Shown: positions 50,684-59,709 of the stretch, in pieces
How the letters are laid out: each line of letters starts with the position of its first letter
Position numbering within the stretch: position 1 is the stretch's first letter
From: an uncultured Peptostreptococcaceae bacterium
GTDB taxonomy: Bacteria; Bacillota; Clostridia; Tissierellales; Peptoniphilaceae
Assembly (NCBI GenBank): GCA_947283485.1
Contig: CAMYOU010000006.1
Location: 1-62,096, forward strand
DNA length: 62,096 nt
Reading direction: 5' to 3'
Made by a program: the position numbers and the translations under genes
The notes under the pieces: model-generated
What the model saw: the letters and a program-made list of their open reading frames with translations, nothing else
Database searches by the model: none
What the model was told of the DNA's origin: nothing

Positions 50684-51324
50684 AAATGAAGATTGCGATT
50701 GACGGTCCAAGCGGCGCGGGAAAGAGTACCATCGCAAAGAAACTGTCCGAAATTCTTAAGATTCCCTACTTGGATACCGGAGCTATATTCCGAGCATTGG
50801 CGTATGCACTTCTGGGGATGCGGATTGATTTGAACAATGAATCGGAAGTCGATCAAGCGTTACCTCAGCTTGTTTTTGATTTCGAGAACGATCGAATCAT
50901 CCTTGATGACGTAGACATCACAGATCAGATTCGAACAGATTCCGTATCGATTGCCGCTTCGACCATCAGCCGATATCCCGGGGTTCGAGCGTATGTACAT
51001 GCCATTGAGGTGAGATTGTCTCAAGAAGCCGTCATCATGGACGGCAGAGACATCGGGACGGTGGTGCTTCCCGACGCCGACTTCAAGTTTTTTATTACGG
51101 CGTCGGATACGGTGCGCGCAAGAAGGCGTGTGGAGCAACTCGGACTCGATGAATCTGCCTATGATTCCGTGTTGTCTGCGATTCGCGAGCGAGACAAGCA
51201 GGATGAAAACCGGACCGAAGCTCCCCTCAAAAAAGCACCGGACGCGATTCTGATTCGCACCGACAATGCAACGGTGGAGGAAACCATTGCGGAAATTCTT
51301 ACGCATATGAGAGGTATCAAATGA
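50680..51324 (+). CDS. cmk: Cytidylate kinase
   Basis: 214 residues. P-loop IAIDGPSGAGKSTIAKKL, YLDTGAIFRALAYALL, MDGRDIGTVVLPDADFKFFI and the lid-like RARRRVEQL. Phosphorylates CMP and dCMP. ATG 50680 follows GGGAGGAG. The cmk-plsC-ispH-S1 order is conserved in Clostridia. Confidence 0.95.
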   Translation: MKMKIAIDGPSGAGKSTIAKKLSEILKIPYLDTGAIFRALAYALLGMRIDLNNESEVDQALPQLVFDFENDRIILDDVDITDQIRTDSVSIAASTISRYPGVRAYVHAIEVRLSQEAVIMDGRDIGTVVLPDADFKFFITASDTVRARRRVEQLGLDESAYDSVLSAIRERDKQDENRTEAPLKKAPDAILIRTDNATVEETIAEILTHMRGIK

Positions 51325-51911
51325 ATCTCTGGTATAGATTGATCAGATCTTTGATATGGCTCATTACCGGTGTTTTATTCCGCATTGAAGTCGTTGGCAA
51401 AGAGCATCTACCGAATCATCATTTTGTTCTTGTAGCCAATCACTATAAATTTTGGGATCCGATCATTCTTGCGCGAATTTTTCCTGAAGAACTTTATTTT
51501 ATGGCAAAAAAAGAGCTTTTTGAAATTCCAATTTGCGGTGCCTTGTTGCGCAGCTTGAATGCTTTTCCCGTCGATCGAAAGGCGAGTGATCTGACCGCGA
51601 TTAGACGTGCAACGTCCATCGTTGCGGAAGGAAATTCACTCGTCATCTTTCCGGAGGGGACGCGTGTCAAAGAAAAGAAACGTTCAAATTTCAAAGAAGG
51701 CGCGGCTCTCATTGCATCGCGGGTGGATGTTCCGCTACTTCCGGTTACCATTGAGGGAAGTTATCGAGTGTTCGGAAAATTGCGTGTCACCATTCATGAA
51801 TCGATTGAGATAGATTCCTTTGCAGAGGGACAGAACCGAAAAGAATTGCGAAAAGAAATTCTCGATCGCGCTTACCTTGCCATTTATGGAAATGAAGGTC
51901 TTGACCAATGA
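51321..51911 (+). CDS. plsC: 1-acyl-sn-glycerol-3-phosphate acyltransferase
   Basis: 196 residues. One N-terminal hydrophobic segment, the catalytic NHYKFWD (HX4D) motif, the acceptor motif VIFPEGTR and VPLLPVTIEGSY. Makes phosphatidic acid, the substrate for CdsA encoded at 61004. ATGA overlaps with cmk and with ispH-S1 (4 bases each). Confidence 0.93.
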   Translation: MNLWYRLIRSLIWLITGVLFRIEVVGKEHLPNHHFVLVANHYKFWDPIILARIFPEELYFMAKKELFEIPICGALLRSLNAFPVDRKASDLTAIRRATSIVAEGNSLVIFPEGTRVKEKKRSNFKEGAALIASRVDVPLLPVTIEGSYRVFGKLRVTIHESIEIDSFAEGQNRKELRKEILDRAYLAIYGNEGLDQ

Positions 51912-54088
51912 AAATCATACTGGCAGATCACGCAGGATTTTGCGGCGGTGTGCGACAGGCGGTTGAACTTGCAGAAAGAGCACTGATGGACGGTCCTGTT
52001 GTTACGCACGGCGAACTGATTCACAACCCCTTGGAAGTAAAACGCCTGGAAGACATGGGTCTTCGCACCTTACATGGTTCCGATATTCAAGAATCTGAAC
52101 GTATCATGGTACGGGCGCACGGCATTACGCGGGATGAAAAATCTACACTCGAAAACATGGGGGTAGAAATCATTGATGCGACCTGTCCCGTCGTGACGAA
52201 TATTCACCGAAAAGTGCAAGAAAAATCGAAAGAGGGCTATGCCATCGTCGTCATTGGAGATCGAAATCACCCCGAGGTGCGCGCCATCTTATCACAAGCG
52301 GATGAGTCTTATGTGGTTGCAAATGAGGACGAGGCGAGAAACCTCACTGTTCATAAAAAAATCTATGTTCTATCACAGACCACGAACCGAGAAGAGTATT
52401 TTTTGAATCTTGCAACCTTAGTCGCAAAGGGAAGAGATGCGGTCATTGAAAACACCATTTGCAGAGCCACAAGGCTGAGACAAAATGCGTGTGCAGAGCT
52501 GGCAAAACATGTAGATGCCATGGTGGTTATCGGTGGAAAGAACAGCTCAAATACGAGAAAACTGTATGAAATCGCAAGGAGATACTGCAAAGAGAGTTAT
52601 CATATTGAAAGTATTTCACAATTATCTTTGCATAATTTGAAAAAATTCAATATAATAGGGGTAACTGCGGGTGCGTCTACACCGGGTTGGTTAATTGAGG
52701 AGGTTATTAGAAGAATGGATCAATTCAGCAATGAAGAACTCATGGAAGAAATGGAAGGTACGTTTACAAACGTACGAGCAAAAGAAATTGTCACGGGCAA
52801 AGTAATTTATGTCACAGACAACGAAGTCATGGTGAACATCGGTTATAAATCGGACGGTATCATCAAAAGGGACGAGCTTTCGGATGACCAGAACGTCACG
52901 CCGAAAGACCTTTTCAAAGAAGGTGACGAGATTGAAGTCTATGTTATCAAGCTCGATGACGGAGAAGGCAATGTCGTACTTTCATCTCGCCGTGTAGCAC
53001 ATCTCAAAAACTGGGAAGTGTTGGCTGAGATGCAAGAAAAAGGTGAGACGGTTGACGCTCTGATCGAGAAAGAGGTTAAGGGCGGACTCATCTGCACCGT
53101 GCAAGGCATCGGCGGATTTATTCCCGGCTCTCAAGTTGCCATTCGTTTTGTACGCGATCTCAAACCTTATGTTGGACAAACTCTTACCTGCGACATTTTG
53201 AGCGTTGACCCGCGCAAGCGTCGTCTGGTACTCTCGAGAAAAAGCGTGATCGAAAGAGAACGAAAAGAAATCGAAGACAAAGTATGGAGCACACTTGAAA
53301 TCGGACAAACCGTCCATGGCAAAGTGGCTCGTCTTACGGACTTCGGTGCTTTTGTAGATATCGGCGGCGTAGATGGACTGCTCCATGTTTCGGATATTTC
53401 CTGGAATCGCATCAATCATCCGAGCGAAGCAATCAACGTCGGAGATGAATTGGAGCTTCAGGTATTGCGCGCAAATCGCGAGCGCGGTCGTATTTCGCTC
53501 GGTTTGAAACAACTTCAACCCAAACCTTTTGACGTGTTTACCGAGAATAACAAAGTCGGCGACATTGTACAGGGTACTGTTGTTAATCTCGTTGCTTTTG
53601 GTGCGTTCGTACGTCTTAAAGAGGGTGTAGAAGGTCTTGTACACGTTAGCGAGATCAGCTACGCGCGCGTTGAAAAACCGTCGGATGAACTGAATATCGG
53701 ACAAGAAGTCGAAGTCAAGATCCTCGGTATTGATGAAGAGCATCAGAGAATTGCGCTCTCCATCAAACAAACGAAAGAAGATGACAGACCTAAGGAAGAG
53801 CGCCCGAAACGTGAGCGCAAACCGCGTCGTCGTGAACCCAAGATGAGAGCACCGATGCAAGTAACGAGTGCTTCCAAGGAGCTTGAAAACGTTCAATTCG
53901 GCAACAGCGTGTTGGGCGACTTGGATTTTGGCAGCCTTGGCTTCACGGAAGATGATTTCGCGTCTGTTGAAGGAAACAACGAGGAAAGCATTCAAGAAAA
54001 TCCGGCCGAAGAAGCAGCAGTATCCGTTGAATTTGTAGAGACGACGGAGAAATGCGAAGATGCAGAAAACTGCGAAGAAGATCAATAA
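51908..54088 (+). CDS. ispH: IspH-ribosomal protein S1 fusion
   Basis: 726 residues. Residues 1-270: HMB-PP reductase with the three [4Fe-4S] cysteines Cys12 (GFCGGV), TCPVV and NTICRAT, plus THGELIHN and RAHGI; last step of the MEP isoprenoid pathway. Residues 270-650: four S1 RNA-binding repeats (VTGKVIYVTDNEVMVNIGYK; KGGLICTVQGIGGFIPGSQV; HGKVARLTDFGAFVDIGGVD; QGTVVNLVAFGAFVRLKEGV). A basic then acidic tail ends the protein. The fusion is known in Clostridia. An in-frame ATG at 52715 with upstream GAGGAGG and a promoter inside ispH may give free S1 (457 residues). Confidence 0.95.
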   Translation: MKIILADHAGFCGGVRQAVELAERALMDGPVVTHGELIHNPLEVKRLEDMGLRTLHGSDIQESERIMVRAHGITRDEKSTLENMGVEIIDATCPVVTNIHRKVQEKSKEGYAIVVIGDRNHPEVRAILSQADESYVVANEDEARNLTVHKKIYVLSQTTNREEYFLNLATLVAKGRDAVIENTICRATRLRQNACAELAKHVDAMVVIGGKNSSNTRKLYEIARRYCKESYHIESISQLSLHNLKKFNIIGVTAGASTPGWLIEEVIRRMDQFSNEELMEEMEGTFTNVRAKEIVTGKVIYVTDNEVMVNIGYKSDGIIKRDELSDDQNVTPKDLFKEGDEIEVYVIKLDDGEGNVVLSSRRVAHLKNWEVLAEMQEKGETVDALIEKEVKGGLICTVQGIGGFIPGSQVAIRFVRDLKPYVGQTLTCDILSVDPRKRRLVLSRKSVIERERKEIEDKVWSTLEIGQTVHGKVARLTDFGAFVDIGGVDGLLHVSDISWNRINHPSEAINVGDELELQVLRANRERGRISLGLKQLQPKPFDVFTENNKVGDIVQGTVVNLVAFGAFVRLKEGVEGLVHVSEISYARVEKPSDELNIGQEVEVKILGIDEEHQRIALSIKQTKEDDRPKEERPKRERKPRRREPKMRAPMQVTSASKELENVQFGNSVLGDLDFGSLGFTEDDFASVEGNNEESIQENPAEEAAVSVEFVETTEKCEDAENCEEDQ
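52628..52656 (+). promoter_or_regulatory. Candidate internal promoter for free S1
   Basis: TTGCAT (52628-52633), 17 bases, perfect TATAAT (52651-52656) inside the end of the ispH domain. GAGGAGG (52697-52703) and in-frame ATG 52715 follow, at the exact start of the S1 part (MDQFSNEELMEEMEG). Confidence 0.6.
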
Positions 54089-54104
54089 AGCGATATCGTA
54101 TACG

Positions 54105-54136
54105 AGCCGGGTCCCGTTTGTGGACCCGGTTTTTCT
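54105..54136 (+). terminator. Intrinsic terminator after ispH-S1
   Basis: Stem CCGGGTCC/GGACCCGG, loop CGTTTGT, then five T. It closes the long operon. Confidence 0.9.
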
Positions 54137-54164
54137 TTGCAAATGCAAACCTCTTTGATATACT
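54137..54164 (+). promoter_or_regulatory. Promoter of dprA
   Basis: TTGCAA (54137-54142), 16 bases, TATACT (54159-54164), 25 bases before ATG 54189. Same hexamers and spacing as at 289-316. Confidence 0.7.
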
Positions 54165-54188
54165 TGTTTTGCTTTTACGGAGGATATA

Positions 54189-55262
54189 ATGCGAAAAGAC
54201 ATTTTGTTGTTGCTAAGCTTTCTAAATTTTTCAGCACGTGAGATCTCAAAGCTTGAGGCGGAAGAACCGGTTCTTGATCAAAAAAGGGACGACGAGATCA
54301 TCGAGATTTTGCGTGCGCGAAATGGGAAGAAAAAATATATTCAAAAAGTAAAAGCTGATTGGATTGCGCGCTATAAGGAAAAACTCTACAATCTCGACAT
54401 AGAGACCATCGCTTTCGAAGAAGCCGCCTACCCTGAAAGCTTGCGTTATATTGAAGATGCGCCGCGTATTCTTTACCGAAAAGGCACGCAGACCAAAGAG
54501 GATGAGTTGGCAATTGCGATTGTAGGTTCGCGCAAGTGCTCGAGTTATGGTCGCAGTGTCTGCGGATATTTTGCCTCAGAGCTTGCGAAACTCGGCATCA
54601 CGATTATTTCGGGACTTGCATACGGCATTGACAGCGTCGCACATCAATCCTCTTTGGACGCAGGGGGAAGGACGATTGCCGTTTTAGGAAATGGCATCGA
54701 TGTCATCTACCCCTCAAAAAACCGTGAACTCTATGAACGAATTGCGGAACATGGCGCGATTCTTACGGAATATCCGCTGCAGTCCAAGCCTGAATTTTAC
54801 CATTTTCCTCATCGCAATCGAATCATCTCGGGCCTTTCTCTCGGTGTACTTGTCGTCGAGGCACACGAAAAAAGCGGCTCACTTATCACTGCAGGATTTG
54901 CTGCGGAACAGGGGAAAGAACTCTTTGCCGTCCCCGGTAATATTTCTCAATTGGGTAGCCGCGGCACAAATCGTTTGATTGCGGATGGCGCATATTTGGC
55001 ACAAGATGTAGATGACATCCTCTTACGTATACAAACGATCAAAGAGCGCATTACGAAACATGCGGAAACACAGATCCGACATGATGTTTCGGACGAAGAA
55101 CAAGCGATATTGGATTTGCTCGCGATTGAACCGAGAGATGCAGAGGACATCGCAATGATTCTGCATGCCGACATCAACGAAATCAATGCCACACTGACAC
55201 TACTGGAAATGCAAGGACTGATCACATCGAGCGTGGGTGGCATTTTTGAACGTACTACATAG
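54189..55262 (+). CDS. dprA: DNA processing protein DprA
   Basis: 357 residues. A SAM-like helical N terminus (about 1-70), the Rossmann-like core with IVGSRKCSSYGRSVCGYFA, ISGLAYGIDSVAHQSSLDAGG, AVLGNGIDVIYP, EYPLQSKPEFYHFPHRNRII and EAHEKSGSLITAGFAAEQG (shown in pieces), and a C-terminal winged helix. Loads RecA on incoming single-stranded DNA during transformation; it fits with the ComG-like operon at 31464. Shine-Dalgarno CGGAGG. Confidence 0.95.
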   Translation: MRKDILLLLSFLNFSAREISKLEAEEPVLDQKRDDEIIEILRARNGKKKYIQKVKADWIARYKEKLYNLDIETIAFEEAAYPESLRYIEDAPRILYRKGTQTKEDELAIAIVGSRKCSSYGRSVCGYFASELAKLGITIISGLAYGIDSVAHQSSLDAGGRTIAVLGNGIDVIYPSKNRELYERIAEHGAILTEYPLQSKPEFYHFPHRNRIISGLSLGVLVVEAHEKSGSLITAGFAAEQGKELFAVPGNISQLGSRGTNRLIADGAYLAQDVDDILLRIQTIKERITKHAETQIRHDVSDEEQAILDLLAIEPRDAEDIAMILHADINEINATLTLLEMQGLITSSVGGIFERTT

Positions 55263-55270
55263 GAGGCAAT

Positions 55271-57343
55271 ATGAAGACACTTGTTATTGTCGAGTCACCG
55301 ACAAAAGCGAAAACAATCGGGAAAATGCTTGGAAGAAACTACACCGTCATTGCTTCCAAAGGACATTTACGAGATCTCCCCAAATCTACGTTGGGCGTCG
55401 ATATCGAAAATCATTTTGAACCCAGATATATTACGATCCGCGGCAAAGCACCAATTGTAAGAGAACTAAAAAAAGAAGCGAAGAAACATGACCGCGTCCT
55501 TCTTGCAACGGACCCGGATCGCGAAGGTGAAGCCATCAGCTTTCATTTGTCGGAGCTATTGGGGCTTCCGGAAGAAAAGAATAGAGTTGCCTTTCATGAG
55601 ATTACAAAAGAAGCGGTCAAAGAAGGAGTGAAGCATCCGCGCGAGCTGGATCGGGATCTTTTTGATGCGCAACAGGCAAGGCGCGTGCTGGATCGTCTGG
55701 TCGGCTATCAAATCAGCCCGCTCTTGTGGCAAAAAATCCAAGGTGGACTATCTGCTGGGCGTGTTCAATCTGCCGTATTAAAGCTCATCTGTGATCGCGA
55801 GAAAGAGATCCGTGCTTTTGTTCCGGAGGAATATTGGAACATCACTGCAGAACACCGCGTGTCCAAAATCAAGTTCACGACCTCGCTTACTCATGAGATC
55901 GAAAATGGGAATGCCGTTCCGATCGGCCGCATAGCAAACGAAAAAGAGGCACGATCATACTACAATCGCGTCGATCAAAAGCATTTTGTCGTCACGTATG
56001 TAGAGGAATCCGAGCGGAAACGCAGACCTCCGATGCCCTTTACAACGAGTACTCTCCAACAGGACGCTTCTCGTAAGCTCGGCATGTCGACTCGTAAGAC
56101 GATGCAGGTTGCACAGTCGCTCTATGAGGGCATCTCGATCGGAAGCGGCGGCGCGGTAGGCCTTATTACCTATATGCGTACCGATTCAACAAGATTGTCC
56201 GAACAAAGTGTTGCCTCCATGGTGTCTTGGATCAAGGAGCACTTGGGTTCCAAATACGCGAGTGCAGGGAGAAAGTATGGACGTACCGGGAAAAATACAC
56301 AGGACGCCCATGAGGCAATTAGACCCTCCGATATTTCAAGGACACCGGAGAGCGTGAAAGACTACTTGTCAAAAGACGAGTGGAGACTTTACGAACTCAT
56401 CTGGATGAGAACGCTGGCTTCTCAGATGACGCCGTCTATTTCGCTTACGAAGACCATCGATCTTCAATCGAATGATCTCATGTTCCATGCGAGCGGCTCC
56501 GTGCAGACATTTGACGGTTTTCAAAAAATCTATTCCGGCGGTTCAGAGGCAAACCCTCTTCCTGATTTGAAAGAAGGGGATATCATTGAGGCTACTACAG
56601 TTGAGATGACCCAACATTTTACGCAACCGAAGCCGAGATATAATGAAGCCAGCCTGATCAAACTCTTGGAATCGCTAGGCATCGGTCGTCCATCCACTTA
56701 TGCGCCTACCATCGGCACCATTCAAGCGCGCGGATATGTCAAGAACGTGAAAAAAACGCTGGAACCCACGGAACTTGGAGAAACAGTCAATGATATTCTC
56801 AGTGAATATTTTCCAAGAATTGTGGATGCCGATTTCACCGCCAATATGGAAACGGAACTCGACAGTATCGCGGATGGACAGATGGATTGGAAAGACTCCG
56901 TCGAAAAATTCTATCGCACCTTTGAAGAAGAACTGGTAGAGGCGCAAGAAAAGATCAAGAAGCTCGAACCCTATGAGGAAAAGACCGATGAAATATGCCC
57001 TCGCTGTGGCAAGCCGCTTGTCATCAAACGCGGACGCTTCGGAAAATTCATGGCATGTAGCGGTTACCCCGATTGTAACTACACGAAGTCGATCGTCAAA
57101 GAAATCGGAGTTGCATGCCCGAGGTGCGGAGCACCGATGGTTGAACGCAAATCGAAGCGCGGTCGTATATTTTACGGTTGCTCGGCATTTCCAAAATGCA
57201 ATTTTGTCAGTTGGGATCGACCGACCGGGGAGAAGTGTCCAAAATGTGGATCGCTTCTCGCCGAAAAACACGCGAAGACCATTCATGAAAAGAGATGTCT
57301 GAACGACACTTGTGATTTTAAGGAAAAAATGAAGGAAGACTAG
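55271..57343 (+). CDS. topA: DNA topoisomerase I
   Basis: 690 residues. Toprim domain (VIVESPTKAKTIGKML, ATDPDREGEAISFHL), active-site Tyr301 in GLITYMRTDSTRLS, GIGRPSTYAPTIG, and three C-terminal zinc ribbons (CPRCGKPL with CSGYPDC, CPRCGAPM with CSAFPKC, CPKCGSLL with CLNDTC). Relaxes negative supercoils. Eight bases after dprA, a typical pairing. Shine-Dalgarno TAGGAGG. Confidence 0.96.
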   Translation: MKTLVIVESPTKAKTIGKMLGRNYTVIASKGHLRDLPKSTLGVDIENHFEPRYITIRGKAPIVRELKKEAKKHDRVLLATDPDREGEAISFHLSELLGLPEEKNRVAFHEITKEAVKEGVKHPRELDRDLFDAQQARRVLDRLVGYQISPLLWQKIQGGLSAGRVQSAVLKLICDREKEIRAFVPEEYWNITAEHRVSKIKFTTSLTHEIENGNAVPIGRIANEKEARSYYNRVDQKHFVVTYVEESERKRRPPMPFTTSTLQQDASRKLGMSTRKTMQVAQSLYEGISIGSGGAVGLITYMRTDSTRLSEQSVASMVSWIKEHLGSKYASAGRKYGRTGKNTQDAHEAIRPSDISRTPESVKDYLSKDEWRLYELIWMRTLASQMTPSISLTKTIDLQSNDLMFHASGSVQTFDGFQKIYSGGSEANPLPDLKEGDIIEATTVEMTQHFTQPKPRYNEASLIKLLESLGIGRPSTYAPTIGTIQARGYVKNVKKTLEPTELGETVNDILSEYFPRIVDADFTANMETELDSIADGQMDWKDSVEKFYRTFEEELVEAQEKIKKLEPYEEKTDEICPRCGKPLVIKRGRFGKFMACSGYPDCNYTKSIVKEIGVACPRCGAPMVERKSKRGRIFYGCSAFPKCNFVSWDRPTGEKCPKCGSLLAEKHAKTIHEKRCLNDTCDFKEKMKED

Positions 57344-57346
57344 AAT

Positions 57347-57375
57347 TTGCAAGTTTATGACGTGCGTGGTATAAT
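57347..57375 (+). promoter_or_regulatory. Promoter of rpsB-tsf
   Basis: TTGCAA (57347-57352), 17 bases, TATAAT (57370-57375) preceded by TGG. It carries both -35 and extended -10 elements, as expected for a strong ribosomal promoter. Confidence 0.85.
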
Positions 57376-57476
57376 ACACGAGGCAAAATATTCACATTCG
57401 CGGATAGAAAGGCGTGTGCCCGCACGGGTTCCCGTTCTATGAGAAGCGGATGGAAGAAAAAACACGGAGGTGCAAT
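57376..57476 (+). promoter_or_regulatory. rpsB 5' leader, possible S2 autoregulatory RNA
   Basis: About 95 transcribed bases before rpsB hold short self-complementary runs: CGTG/CACG around 57413-57426 and ACGGG/CCCGT around 57424-57436. The Shine-Dalgarno CGGAGGTG follows. Leaders of rpsB are often bound by free S2; this one is only a candidate. Confidence 0.35.
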
Positions 57477-58247
57477 ATGTCAGTTATTAGCATGAAAGCC
57501 CTGCTTGAGGCAGGCGTCCACTTTGGTCATCAGACCAGAAGATGGAACCCTAAGATGAAGCCGTATATCTTCACGGAGCGTAACGGCATCTACATTATTG
57601 ATCTTCAAAAAACGGTTCGGAAGGTTGAAGAAGCTTATAATTTCGTAAGAGACGTTGTTGCAGACGGCGGAAAGATCCTTTTTGTAGGCACGAAAAAGCA
57701 AGCGCAAGAAGCGATTGAAACTGAAGCAAAACGTTGCGGAATGTTCTATGTCAACCAAAGATGGCTTGGCGGCATGCTTACGAACTACCAAACCATTTCG
57801 AAACGCGTTGATCGTCTTTATGAACTCGAAAAAATGGAGGAAGACGGTATTTTCGAACTTCTCCCCAAGAAAGAGGTTATGGAGCTCAATCACGAGAGAG
57901 AGCGTCTTGAAAAATATCTCGGCGGTATCAAAGAGATGCAAGGACTACCGGATGCAATTTACGTTGTAGATCCGAAGAAAGAAGATATTGCAGTTCGCGA
58001 AGCACGCATTCTTCACATCCCGGTAGTTGCCATCATAGATACCAACTGTGATCCGGACATCATTGATTATCCGATCCCCGGTAATGATGACGCGATTCGT
58101 GCGGTGAAACTTTTAACCGAAACGATGGCAAATGCAGTCTTGGAAGCTAAGCAAGGTGAAGAGCTGCAAGAGATGGAAATCGTAGATGAACCTGCAAGCG
58201 AAGAGTCCGAAGAAGTTACGAAAAATATTTTGATTGAAGAAGAATAA
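57477..58247 (+). CDS. rpsB: 30S ribosomal protein S2
   Basis: 256 residues. MSVISMKALLEAGVHFGHQT start, RRWNPKMKPYIF, GTKKQAQEAI, YVNQRWLGGMLTNYQTI, IAIIDTNCDPD-type segment (VVAIIDTNCDPDIIDYPIPG) and an acidic tail. ATG 57477 follows CGGAGGTG; the upstream in-frame ATG at 57414 lies in the leader. Confidence 0.97.
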   Translation: MSVISMKALLEAGVHFGHQTRRWNPKMKPYIFTERNGIYIIDLQKTVRKVEEAYNFVRDVVADGGKILFVGTKKQAQEAIETEAKRCGMFYVNQRWLGGMLTNYQTISKRVDRLYELEKMEEDGIFELLPKKEVMELNHERERLEKYLGGIKEMQGLPDAIYVVDPKKEDIAVREARILHIPVVAIIDTNCDPDIIDYPIPGNDDAIRAVKLLTETMANAVLEAKQGEELQEMEIVDEPASEESEEVTKNILIEEE

Positions 58248-58259
58248 GGAGAGATTACT

Positions 58260-58931
58260 GTGATTACAGCTGCAATGGTAAAAGAACTGCGCGAAATGAC
58301 CGGCGCAGGTATGATGGATTGCAAAAAAGCCCTCACCGAAATGAACGGCGACATGGAGAAGGCGCGTGAATTTCTTCGTGAAAAAGGACTTGCCGGTGCT
58401 GAGAAAAAAGCCGGACGTATTGCTGCCGAAGGCATCGTCGAATCCTATATCCACAACGGACGTATTGGCGTTCTCATTGAAGTAAACTCCGAGACGGACT
58501 TCGTTGCCAAGAATGACGAATTCAAAGCTTTCGTTCGAGATATGGCGATGCAAGTTGCAGCGGCAAAACCTCGTTATGTTACGAAAGATGAAGTTCCGCA
58601 AGCAGATATTGATCATGAAAGAGAATTCCTTATCCATCAGGCAATGATGGAAAACGCCGAGAAGAACATTCCGGAAGACAAATCCCGCATGATCGCTGAG
58701 AAAAAGGTTGAAGGTCGTATGGAGAAGTTCTACGAAGAGTATTGTCTGCTCGACCAACCGTTCATCCGTGAACCGAAGAAATCGGTATCGGATATTCTTA
58801 CCGACCTCATCGCGAAAATTGGCGAAAACATCAAGATCCGTCGTTTTGTACGCTATGAAGTTGGCGAAGGTCTTGAGAAAAGAGAAGAGGATTTTGCTGC
58901 TGAAGTTTCTAAACAAATGGGAAACAAGTAA
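58260..58931 (+). CDS. tsf: Elongation factor Ts
   Basis: 223 residues, shorter than the E. coli form (283), so a compact core domain is likely. N-terminal UBA-like domain MVKELREMTGAGMMDCKKAL, then GLAGAEKKAGRIAAEGIV and VNSETDFVAKNDEF, the signature touching EF-Tu. Start is GTG 58260, after AAGGAGAG. Nucleotide exchange factor for EF-Tu; follows rpsB as nearly everywhere. Confidence 0.96.
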   Translation: MITAAMVKELREMTGAGMMDCKKALTEMNGDMEKAREFLREKGLAGAEKKAGRIAAEGIVESYIHNGRIGVLIEVNSETDFVAKNDEFKAFVRDMAMQVAAAKPRYVTKDEVPQADIDHEREFLIHQAMMENAEKNIPEDKSRMIAEKKVEGRMEKFYEEYCLLDQPFIREPKKSVSDILTDLIAKIGENIKIRRFVRYEVGEGLEKREEDFAAEVSKQMGNK

Positions 58932-58950
58932 GCAATTTCGATTGATAAAA

Positions 58951-58980
58951 GAGGAGAACACATTGTGTTCTCCTTTCTTG
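58951..58980 (+). terminator. Hairpin between tsf and pyrH
   Basis: Nine-base stem GGAGAACAC/GTGTTCTCC with an ATT loop, then TTTCTTG, ending about 16 bases before the pyrH ATG. The T run is weak, so partial termination or mRNA processing is likely. Confidence 0.65.
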
Positions 58981-58995
58981 TAAGGAGGAACGACC

Positions 58996-59709
58996 ATGGT
59001 AGACTACAAGAGAGTGATCCTCAAACTAAGCGGAGAAGCACTTTCCGGAGGCAAAGGACACGGACTGGACGATGAGACGATTGAGAAGATTTGTAGTGAA
59101 ATTGTGAAGCTCCATGCTCTTGGCGTTCAAATTGCCATTGTTGTCGGCGGCGGTAATTTCTGGCGCGGGAAAAATGGTGCAATCGACCGTACAACATCCG
59201 ACTACATGGGGATGCTGGGTACGACCATGAATGCTTTGAGATTACAAGCAACCTTGGAGACGATGGGTGTAGACACGCGTGTACAATCTGCCATCGAAAT
59301 GGTACGTGTCTGTGAGCCTTATATTCGTAGGCGCGCGATCCGTCACCTTGAGAAAGATCGTGTTGTGATCTTTGCCGCAGGTAGTGGAAATCCATATTTT
59401 TCGACAGATACAACAGCCGCTCTACGCGCCGCGGAAATCAATGCAGATGTCATTTTGCTGGGGAAAAATGGCGTAGACGGCGTCTATGATATGGATCCCA
59501 AAAAACACCCGGAAGCGAAAAAACTGAAATCTCTTGATTACATTGATATTTTGAACCGAGGTTTGGGTATAATGGACTCAACAGCCACGAGTCTTTGCAT
59601 GGATAATGATATCCCCTTGGTTGTGTTCGGTATTGATGAACCACATAATATTATTCGCGTAGTGCAAGGAGAAGAGATCGGCACTACAATCAAAAGGAGG
59701 CCCCAATGA
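58996..59709 (+). CDS. pyrH: Uridylate kinase
   Basis: 237 residues, amino-acid-kinase fold. VILKLSGEALSGGKGHGLD, VVGGGNFWRG, DYMGMLGTTMNALRLQ, AGSGNPYFSTDTTAALRA and VDGVYDMDPKKHPEA. Hexameric UMP kinase. TAAGGAGG upstream of ATG. It overlaps frr by 4 bases. Confidence 0.97.
   Translation: MVDYKRVILKLSGEALSGGKGHGLDDETIEKICSEIVKLHALGVQIAIVVGGGNFWRGKNGAIDRTTSDYMGMLGTTMNALRLQATLETMGVDTRVQSAIEMVRVCEPYIRRRAIRHLEKDRVVIFAAGSGNPYFSTDTTAALRAAEINADVILLGKNGVDGVYDMDPKKHPEAKKLKSLDYIDILNRGLGIMDSTATSLCMDNDIPLVVFGIDEPHNIIRVVQGEEIGTTIKRRPQ

Noticed and set aside
52982..54202. 406-residue minus-strand open frame opposite ispH-S1
   Set aside because: It is a mirror of the highly coding S1 repeats, has no ribosome binding site or motif, and the + strand product is certain.
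58113..58997. 294-residue minus-strand open frame opposite tsf
   Set aside because: Covers the rpsB end, the tsf gene and the hairpin; no motif, shadow of certain genes.
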